Notes under the pieces: model-generated
The model's database searches: none
What the model was told of the DNA's origin: nothing
What the model saw: only the letters and a program-made list of their open reading frames with translations
Position numbers and translations under genes: made by a program
Part shown: positions 6,034-11,473 of the stretch, one piece after another
Numbering within the stretch: position 1 is the stretch's first letter
How the letters are laid out: every line of letters begins with the position of its first letter
Source of the DNA: an uncultured Clostridia bacterium
Lineage (GTDB): Bacteria; Bacillota; Clostridia; TANB77; CAG-508
Direction: 5' to 3'
NCBI GenBank assembly: GCA_948528155.1
Contig: CAOSZT010000069.1
Span: 1-11,473, forward strand
Length of the DNA: 11,473 bases

Positions 6034-8388
6034 TTAATTGTTTAATTGATATTTACTCATCCAATATCCTGTTAATTGTTCACCATCATCTTCAATTCCA
6101 TCATCATTTTTATCCCACCAAAATGCTTCTGGTATTTCATATCCTTTTTCAGTACTTCTCTCTGTTCCAGTCAAAAATTTCACATCAGTTCTTGCATTTG
6201 TAGCCTCTAAATTTCCTGAATCACTTATTGATTGTGATATTCTATATTGATATCTTGGTATCCATACATAATAACATATTGATGTTGCTTCTGTTATAGT
6301 ATTTCCTTCAACATTTCCATCTGTTATAACTATATTAGCCCATCTTGATTTTGTATAATCATACCAATTATCTGGTACATCTTGTGTTATTGGTATATAT
6401 TGGCTTATTTCCTCTCCATTATATATTACATAATATGTTCTATCTTTTAAACTTTTTTGATTATTACCTTCATTTTTCTCATCATTACTTATAAAATATG
6501 TTAAATCTGGGGCATTTGCTGATATTGTAGTTACTTTTTTTGTTATTGCTCCAACATATTTATTTGTTTCTGCATCTCTTGCAATTATATTTACAGTATA
6601 TGTTGTATTTTTATTCAATCCAGTATATATATAATTTTCAGTTGCTAAATTTCCATTATGTTTTAGTTCTCCATTTAAGTAATATTCATATTTAAGAGGT
6701 CTCTCAACTTTATTTATAACTGTTTGCTCAACTCCATTTATTATTTCTGTTGTTTCTACCTCTTTATATAATTCTGTTCCTGTTATATCTTTTACATTTA
6801 TACTATTACTTCCTATAGCTAGTTCAGCACTAAGTCTTGCTTCACTATCTTCTGTTGTTAACTGATATTTTGTTATCCAATATCCTTTTAGTTGTTCTCC
6901 TTCATCTTCTACTCCATCATCATTTTTGTCCCACCAAAATGCTTCTGGTATTTCATATCCTACATCTGTTTTACTTCCTGTCCCTAAAATAAATTTTACA
7001 TCAGATCTTTGACTTGTTTGACTTAATTTATATTGATAACGTGGTATCCACACATAATATGTCTCTAATCCATTATTTCTAACCACTATATTTGCCCAAT
7101 TAGAATATGTGTAATTATACCAATTTTCTGGTGCAGTTTTGCTTATAGGTATCTCATTATGTTCTATTCCATTTTCATCCCAATACACATAAAATGTTGT
7201 ATCTTTATCAAAACCTTCTAATTCTGGCGGATTAATTTCAGTTGGCTCTAATACTTTTGTCATACTTCCAACAATTGAATTATTTTCATCAAGTGCTGTT
7301 ACATTTATTATATAAGTTTGATTTTGATCTAAATTTCTAAATGTATATTCTTCAGTTGTTGTTGTTTCATTAACTATTTTTCCATTTATTGCATATGTAT
7401 ATTTTTTTGCTTTTTCACTAACATTATTTGTAAAATTACTTAGCACAATACTACTTGTACTTGCTGTCATATTGTAATTTATATTAAACTGTTCTAAGTT
7501 ACTTAACTGATATTTTGAAATCCAATATCCAGATATTGATGTTATTAATGTTGAATTGTTATTTAATAAATTATCACCATCTCCAAATTCAAACGCTTCT
7601 GGTAATTGATACCCCTGTTCTATTAATTGTTTGTATGTAGTAACTTCTCCTGTTGTTACATCTTTATAATTATTATAAACATCTACAAACTTTACATCTG
7701 ATCTTTGACTTTCCTGATCTAATTTATATACATATCTTGGTATCCATACATAATATCCATCTACACCTTCTGATTCTACATATATATTTGCCCATTTTTG
7801 ATTATTATAATCATACCAATTTTCTGGCTCATCATCATATATCCAATTAGAAGGTGTTAATGTATCATTTGCAGTTTCTGTTAAATATCTTGTGTATTTA
7901 CTGTTAAAATTTTCTAAAAATGGTGTATTCAAATATACTCCATTTACTAATTTATATGTATCTTCTCCTGCCACTTTTCTTTTTATATTTAAAGTTTCAG
8001 TTTTTTCCTCTTCTCCAATTGGTTTTATTTTAAACTCATAATCTGTATTTTCTAGTGCTTTATAGTCAATTGCTAATTTTTGCTTTCCATTTGCATTTAG
8101 TGTTATTTCTTCATTATCTTTTGTATATTTTATCGTTTCTATTCCACTTATTTCTTGAATTGTTATTAAAACATCATATATGTATCTGTAATCTTCACTT
8201 ACGTAAAATGCCTTACTTTCCCATGAAAAATTTTTTAATACTTCTGGTTTTTTATTATCTTCTGTGTTTTTTGTTTCCCTTCTTATTGAAAGCATTGATA
8301 TTATTGATATGAATATTATTACAATTACAATAATTATCATTACTAGCTTTATATTGAATATTTTTTTTACTTTATCCAGTTTTTTCAT
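6034..8388 (-). CDS. Membrane-anchored surface protein with three WYDY/YYVWIPRY modules
   Basis: Function unknown. The 784-residue protein has a short basic N-terminus, one hydrophobic segment (about 14-34, an uncleaved signal-anchor) and a long extracellular part. Residues about 45-180 look like beta-sandwich material. Three modules follow (188-295, 420-510, 672-782), each with P-x-N-W-Y-x-Y, W-A-N-I, YYVWIPRY, R-(S/T)-DVKF, GY-x-(I/L)-PEAF and GYW-x-(S/T)-KYQL. Between them lie fibronectin-III-like stretches (about 302-381, 513-622). Modules 2 and 3 contain acidic loops starting at Asp487 and Asp759 that fit the 12-residue EF-hand pattern. The chain stops two residues after the third KYQL; from memory such modules in gut Clostridia usually continue into a formylglycine-generating-enzyme-like domain. 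It is the second gene after the 239-residue protein, with AAGGG before ATG. No LPXTG is seen. Confidence 0.82.
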   Translation of the reverse strand: MKKLDKVKKIFNIKLVMIIIVIVIIFISIISMLSIRRETKNTEDNKKPEVLKNFSWESKAFYVSEDYRYIYDVLITIQEISGIETIKYTKDNEEITLNANGKQKLAIDYKALENTDYEFKIKPIGEEEKTETLNIKRKVAGEDTYKLVNGVYLNTPFLENFNSKYTRYLTETANDTLTPSNWIYDDEPENWYDYNNQKWANIYVESEGVDGYYVWIPRYVYKLDQESQRSDVKFVDVYNNYKDVTTGEVTTYKQLIEQGYQLPEAFEFGDGDNLLNNNSTLITSISGYWISKYQLSNLEQFNINYNMTASTSSIVLSNFTNNVSEKAKKYTYAINGKIVNETTTTEEYTFRNLDQNQTYIINVTALDENNSIVGSMTKVLEPTEINPPELEGFDKDTTFYVYWDENGIEHNEIPISKTAPENWYNYTYSNWANIVVRNNGLETYYVWIPRYQYKLSQTSQRSDVKFILGTGSKTDVGYEIPEAFWWDKNDDGVEDEGEQLKGYWITKYQLTTEDSEARLSAELAIGSNSINVKDITGTELYKEVETTEIINGVEQTVINKVERPLKYEYYLNGELKHNGNLATENYIYTGLNKNTTYTVNIIARDAETNKYVGAITKKVTTISANAPDLTYFISNDEKNEGNNQKSLKDRTYYVIYNGEEISQYIPITQDVPDNWYDYTKSRWANIVITDGNVEGNTITEATSICYYVWIPRYQYRISQSISDSGNLEATNARTDVKFLTGTERSTEKGYEIPEAFWWDKNDDGIEDDGEQLTGYWMSKYQLNN
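6043..6375 (-). repeat. Module 3 of the surface protein
   Basis: Encodes residues 672-782, from P-D-N-W-Y-D-Y to KYQL, with an EF-hand-like loop at 759-770. It differs from the other modules by an insertion before YYVWIPRY and one after the RISQS segment. Confidence 0.8.
6859..7131 (-). repeat. Module 2 of the surface protein
   Basis: Encodes residues 420-510, the most compact copy. Its end (6877-6961) is nearly identical in DNA to 6061-6145 of module 3 (7 differences by my alignment), which points to recent duplication or gene conversion. Confidence 0.8.
7504..7827 (-). repeat. Module 1 of the surface protein
   Basis: Encodes residues 188-295. It lacks the EF-hand-like loop: after PEAF it has F-E-F-G-D-G-D and an Asn-rich stretch. 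It is the most diverged of the three copies. Confidence 0.75.
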
Positions 8389-8432
8389 AATAGTTCCCTT
8401 CTTTAAATATTTAATTTTCCATTGATCAATAA

Positions 8433-9152
8433 TTAAACACCTTCACCAGATACTATTACTGCACGACTATAATGCTCTGTAGGCCAATATGAAATTCCAG
8501 TTAAAGTAATACTTCCCCAACTTCCCCCTCTATAGTCTGCTAACGAATAAACTGAGAAAATACTTTTTTCTGATGATCTAACTATACCAGTATCATTTTC
8601 ATATCTTACATTTAAATCTCTTATTCCCCATGAATAAATAGCTCCATGCCAACCTTTAGTTTCTTGTACTGCATCACCTTTTTGTTGTATATAATTTTGT
8701 TCCTGAATATTTTTATATCTTAGTTTAGCATTTGCATAATTTGGTGCATTTTTTATTGTTCCACCTGCAACCCATTCACTATTCAATTTCATAACAACAC
8801 CTGTTGCATTTCCTGTGGTTGTATCACCATCTTCTATTTTATTTGGATTTCCATAACTAGAAGCAGACAAAATTGCTAAAGCTCCATATTCTGTATTTTT
8901 TTGCATATGTACATCTATATTGTTAGATTCACCATTTGTGGTCAAATCCTCATTTATACTTTCAGTTAGTCCCATTGCTCCTCCTAATTCTTCCATTTTT
9001 CTAATATTTATCATCCAATTAGTTACATTATAAGTTGCCCCTTCATTTCCATTTGCTTGTAAAACTGCTTTTGATTCACCACTTGATAATATCGCTATAA
9101 TAAAAACAACTATTATTACAAATAAACCTTTTCTTCTTAATTTTTCATCCAT
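8433..9152 (-). CDS. Secreted or membrane-anchored protein with a degenerate FGE-like C-terminal domain
   Basis: Function unknown; 239 aa. A basic N-terminus precedes one hydrophobic segment (about 9-22) followed by S-S-G-E-S-K-A, so it is exported by signal peptide or held by an anchor. The rest, NWMINIRKMEELG (45-57), HMQKNTEYGALAILSASSYG (82-101), TTTGNATGVVMKL (111-123) and YSRAVIVSGEGV at the end, resembles the C-terminal part of gut-Clostridia surface proteins with a sulfatase-modifying-factor-like fold (typically hLmkNsEWGAVAYLshSkYG and TGNitGvYDMsGG). Here the D-M-S-G-G part is altered to V-M-K-L, so catalysis is unlikely. It has its own promoter and is first in an operon, 44 bases ahead of the three-module protein. 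ATG at 9152 has AGGAG about 10 bases upstream. Confidence 0.78.
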   Translation of the reverse strand: MDEKLRRKGLFVIIVVFIIAILSSGESKAVLQANGNEGATYNVTNWMINIRKMEELGGAMGLTESINEDLTTNGESNNIDVHMQKNTEYGALAILSASSYGNPNKIEDGDTTTGNATGVVMKLNSEWVAGGTIKNAPNYANAKLRYKNIQEQNYIQQKGDAVQETKGWHGAIYSWGIRDLNVRYENDTGIVRSSEKSIFSVYSLADYRGGSWGSITLTGISYWPTEHYSRAVIVSGEGV

Positions 9153-9197
9153 TTTCCCATTTCTCCTATCTTTTTTTATTTTATTTTTATAATTTTT

Positions 9198-9226
9198 ATT
9201 ATAACTTTTATTATTTTTAGGTACAA
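9198..9226 (-). promoter_or_regulatory. Promoter of the surface-protein operon
   Basis: On the minus strand: TTGTAC (9226-9221), 17-base spacer, perfect TATAAT (9203-9198). It lies directly after the terminator of the transporter gene. Confidence 0.7.
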
Positions 9227-9227
9227 T

Positions 9228-9256
9228 AAAAGTGATTACATATTATAATCACTTTT
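9228..9256 (-). terminator. Terminator of the MATE-kinase gene
   Basis: Perfect 11-bp stem AAAAGTGATTA / TAATCACTTTT (9228-9238 and 9246-9256) with a 7-base loop. It begins right at the stop codon and ends in TTTTATTG on the minus strand. On the + strand the T run is longer, so it may work both ways. Confidence 0.75.
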
Positions 9257-11260
9257 TTACATAATACTATTACACTTTTCTTTTACAATATCACAAATTA
9301 ATTCAGCTGATTTTTCAACACCTAAAGTATCACTATTTATACAAATGTCGTAATTTGAATGATTTTTCCACTCTTTTTCAGTATAATATTTATAATGATT
9401 TGCTCTTAATTTATCTATTGTTTTAATTTCTTTTTCTGCTTTCTCTTTATCAAGACCATAAATTTCAGTAGCTCTTTTTATTTTATCATCTATATTACTA
9501 TAAATAAATATTTTTAACACATTTTTTCTATCATTCAAAATAAAATCTGCACATCTTCCAATAATAACACAAGATTCTTTATTAGCAATTTCTTTTATTA
9601 ATTCAGCTTCTCTTAAAAATAACTCATCTGCATTATTTAAGCCAAAATAATATCCATTGTTCAAATTTGCTAAACTATCTCTTTTTTGCTCATTTTGTTC
9701 TATGTATTCCTCAGATAAACCTGTTTCTTCTGATAATTTTACAATAAAATCTTTATCAAAAAATTTTATTCCTAATTTATCTGCTATTAATCTTCCAATA
9801 TACCTTCCACCAGATCCATATTCTCTTGACACAGTAATTACAATATTTTTATCTAATATATTATTTGTACTTGTATCATCAATTAATGCTTCACTTTTTT
9901 TGTCTGCTTTTTTTAAATGTTTTACTTCTTTAATTAATAAAAATACTGTAAACAAAAATGCTAATCCATCTGCAACTGGTCCTCCATATAAAACTCCTAT
10001 TAATCCAAACATATTTCCCAAAATGATTGCTGCTGGTATTAAAAACAAGATTTGTCTTGATAATGATAATATTGCACTTTTTACACTTTTTCCTATAGCT
10101 TGGAAAAATATTCCTGATGGAATTTGTATTCCATTACAAATACATAACATTAAATATGTTCTAAATGTTATACCTGCAAATTCTAAATATTTTTCATCAT
10201 GACTTCCAAATATTGATATTAATTTATCTGGTATTGTTTGGAATAATATAAATGCAATTGTACTAATTATTACACTTGTTCCTAATACTATTTTTAAAGT
10301 TTCTTTTACTCTTTCAAATTTTCTAGCTCCATAATTATATCCAAAAATTGGTTGTGTTCCTGCAGCTATACCTATTATTATACTATTTAATATTTGACTT
10401 ATTTTCATAACTATTCCAAATACTGTTATAGGTATTTCAGATCCAAATTCAGATTTCATACCATATTTTGCAAGTAAATTATTTTCAATTGCCATTACAA
10501 AAACAAAACTCATTTGTGTAATAAAGCTACTTATTCCTAGCATTATTACTCTTTTTATTGTATTAAATTTAATTTTTAAAGTTTCTTTATTTATTATTAT
10601 TGTTTTAAATTTCTTAATATATATCATATTAAGTAAAAATGTTACAAATTGACTAATTACTGTTGCTATTGCAGCTCCTTCTATTCCCATTTTAAATACA
10701 AATATAAATATTGGGTCTAATACTGTATTTAATATAGCTCCTACAACCATTGACATCATTGCATATTGTGGACTTCCATCTGCTCTAATTATTGAATTTA
10801 ATGCTATTCCTATCATCATAAATGGTAGACCTATTGCTATAATTTTTCCATATACTTCTGCATATCCTCTTAAAGCTTCTGTACAACCAAAAATGTTTAA
10901 TAACTGTGTTAAAAATAATAGTGTTATTATACAAAATATTATTGAAATTATTGCCAATACTATTATTCCATTTCCTACTCCTTTTCCCGCCTCTTCTTTT
11001 TTCTTCTCTCCTAATTTTAAACTTAAATATGCTGATGCACCATCACCTAACATTAAAGAAAACGCTAGTCCTATCATTGTTAATGGAAACACTATATTTG
11101 TCGCTCCATTTGCTAAATCTCCTACTCCCCAACCAATAAAAATTTGGTCAATAATATTATATAGTGAGTTTACTAAAAGTGATATAATACATGGGATTGA
11201 AAATTTCATTATTAACCTTTTTATTTTTTCAGTTCCTAATATATTTTCTTCTTTTTCCAT
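9257..11260 (-). CDS. MATE-type efflux transporter fused to a cytidylate-kinase-like domain
   Basis: A 667-residue fusion. Residues 1 to about 445 are a MATE (multidrug and toxin extrusion) transporter of two six-helix halves, with the family opening (IIDQIFIG-x-GVG, residues 37-48) and a polar stretch between halves; such proteins export drugs or metabolites with Na+ or H+ antiport. A charged linker (about 446-471) leads to a cytosolic cytidylate-kinase-like domain (472-667). It has SREYGSGG-R-x-I-G (478-489), where the glycine-rich loop lacks the classic GKST, then FFDKD, IIGRCADFIL (566-575), and the NYDICINSDTLG end (about 636-647). The frame is continuous across the junction, so this is no obvious assembly error. 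ATG at 11260 is preceded by AGGAGAGGAA. The terminator at 9228-9256 follows, and a hairpin lies in the leader. Substrates of both domains are unknown. Confidence 0.9.
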   Translation of the reverse strand: MEKEENILGTEKIKRLIMKFSIPCIISLLVNSLYNIIDQIFIGWGVGDLANGATNIVFPLTMIGLAFSLMLGDGASAYLSLKLGEKKKEEAGKGVGNGIIVLAIISIIFCIITLLFLTQLLNIFGCTEALRGYAEVYGKIIAIGLPFMMIGIALNSIIRADGSPQYAMMSMVVGAILNTVLDPIFIFVFKMGIEGAAIATVISQFVTFLLNMIYIKKFKTIIINKETLKIKFNTIKRVIMLGISSFITQMSFVFVMAIENNLLAKYGMKSEFGSEIPITVFGIVMKISQILNSIIIGIAAGTQPIFGYNYGARKFERVKETLKIVLGTSVIISTIAFILFQTIPDKLISIFGSHDEKYLEFAGITFRTYLMLCICNGIQIPSGIFFQAIGKSVKSAILSLSRQILFLIPAAIILGNMFGLIGVLYGGPVADGLAFLFTVFLLIKEVKHLKKADKKSEALIDDTSTNNILDKNIVITVSREYGSGGRYIGRLIADKLGIKFFDKDFIVKLSEETGLSEEYIEQNEQKRDSLANLNNGYYFGLNNADELFLREAELIKEIANKESCVIIGRCADFILNDRKNVLKIFIYSNIDDKIKRATEIYGLDKEKAEKEIKTIDKLRANHYKYYTEKEWKNHSNYDICINSDTLGVEKSAELICDIVKEKCNSIM

Positions 11261-11283
11261 TTCCTCTCCTTCTTTCTTTTTTA

Positions 11284-11325
11284 TTATTTGGGCTTAAAAA
11301 AGATGTCTCTTTTGAGACATTTCAT
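11284..11325 (-). CDS. Possible 13-codon leader peptide upstream of the transporter gene
   Basis: ATG at 11325 opens a frame of 13 codons (MKCLKRDIFFKPK) ending in TAA at 11286-11284. It spans the whole hairpin at 11296-11320 and ends 23 bases before the transporter ATG. The ribosome site is weak (GAG about 8 bases upstream). Such an arrangement would suit ribosome-dependent attenuation, but a frame this short can easily arise by chance. Confidence 0.2.
   Translation of the reverse strand: MKCLKRDIFFKPK
11296..11320 (-). terminator. Terminator-like hairpin in the leader of the MATE-kinase gene
   Basis: The minus strand reads ATGTCTC, loop AAAA, GAGACAT (7-bp perfect stem, 11320-11303), then C and six T (11301-11296). 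The transporter ribosome site begins only some 25 bases later and no convincing promoter lies between. It either ends an upstream transcript or acts as an attenuator. Confidence 0.65.
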
Positions 11326-11339
11326 TTTCTAACTCTACT

Positions 11340-11368
11340 ATTTTACTACTTTTTATCCTAAAATTCAA
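11340..11368 (-). promoter_or_regulatory. Candidate promoter of the MATE-kinase gene
   Basis: On the minus strand: TTGAAT (11368-11363), 17-base spacer, TAAAAT (11345-11340). Transcripts would begin near 11333 and contain the hairpin at 11296-11320. A weaker alternative further upstream is TTGACT with a 17-base spacer and TTAGTA (about 11421-11393). Confidence 0.45.
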
Positions 11369-11442
11369 GAATTTTATCTAAAAATTTTTAACCCTACTAA
11401 AATTTCGTTACAATTCAAGTCAAATTTTAAATCTGTAGAGTA

Positions 11443-11471
11443 GCAAAAGAGCTATAATATATTATTTTTTA
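11443..11471 (-). repeat. Right copy of the 29-bp inverted repeat
   Basis: Read on the minus strand this matches 19-47 on the + strand at 28 of 29 positions. Only the half-unit is present: the second palindromic arm of the left unit is not found after it. It ends two bases from the window edge. Confidence 0.6.
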
Positions 11472-11473
11472 GT

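Noticed and set aside
7653..8312. + strand frames opposite the three-module surface protein
   Set aside because: Leu/His/Ile-rich shadow translations with no start signals; the minus-strand frame carries recognisable repeated modules.
9657..11297. + strand frames of up to 181 codons opposite the MATE-kinase gene
   Set aside because: They mirror hydrophobic codons of the transporter and have no family motif or ribosome site.
1..11473. Circular element or mobile unit bounded by terminal inverted repeats
   Set aside because: No direct overlap joins the two ends, no transposase, integrase or replication gene is present, and housekeeping genes fill the interior.
1..11473. CRISPR array, tRNA or rRNA genes
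   Set aside because: No regularly spaced repeats and no tRNA- or rRNA-like conserved segments were seen in the gaps on either strand.

Overview
The window comes from a very AT-rich low-GC Gram-positive bacterium (by eye about a quarter G+C). Codon use is A/T-ending, ribosome sites are strong (AGGAG/GGAGG), several genes appear to start with TTG, and terminators are hairpins followed by T runs. The gene content (MreB, the TsaE-TsaB-RimI set, YqeK, RluA-type pseudouridine synthase, MATE transporter with a cytidylate-kinase-like tail, 'YYVWIPRY' surface modules) fits an uncultured gut Clostridia lineage. That placement is an inference from style and family memory, not a database result. Both window ends carry the same 29-bp sequence in inverted orientation. 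This suggests a dispersed repeat and possibly contig ends that stopped in it.

Layout, left to right. Positions 1-146 hold the left repeat/hairpin and a consensus promoter for a 52-residue basic, cysteine-rich protein (147-305, +) that is probably easy to miss. A two-way terminator (321-351) separates it from convergent mreB (355-1362, -). mreB and the tsaE-tsaB-rimI cluster (1548-3196, +) diverge from back-to-back promoters (1426-1492). TsaE and TsaB belong to the tRNA N6-threonylcarbamoyladenosine (t6A) machinery, and RimI is the usual neighbouring N-acetyltransferase. The tsaE reading frame is broken by one extra base near 1826.

Next come minus-strand genes: an RluA-family pseudouridine synthase (3230-4111) behind yqeK (4162-4716), then a serine alpha/beta hydrolase of the monoacylglycerol-lipase type (4912-5823) with its own extended -10 promoter. 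A terminator at 5993-6024 ends the following operon.

The most accessory part is 6034-9152 (-): two membrane-anchored or secreted proteins in one operon. The first-transcribed (239 aa) looks like the C-terminal part of a family of gut-Clostridia surface proteins with a formylglycine-generating-enzyme-like end. The second (784 aa) carries three copies of what looks like the front part of that family, separated by fibronectin-III-like domains; two copies hold EF-hand-like acidic loops. Together they look like a split, expanded version of a normally single-chain architecture.

Finally, 9257-11260 (-) encodes a MATE-type exporter fused to a cytidylate-kinase-like domain. Its leader has a terminator-like hairpin overlapped by a 13-codon open frame, with no good promoter between hairpin and gene, so transcription attenuation is possible. 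No tRNA, rRNA, CRISPR array or transposase is visible.
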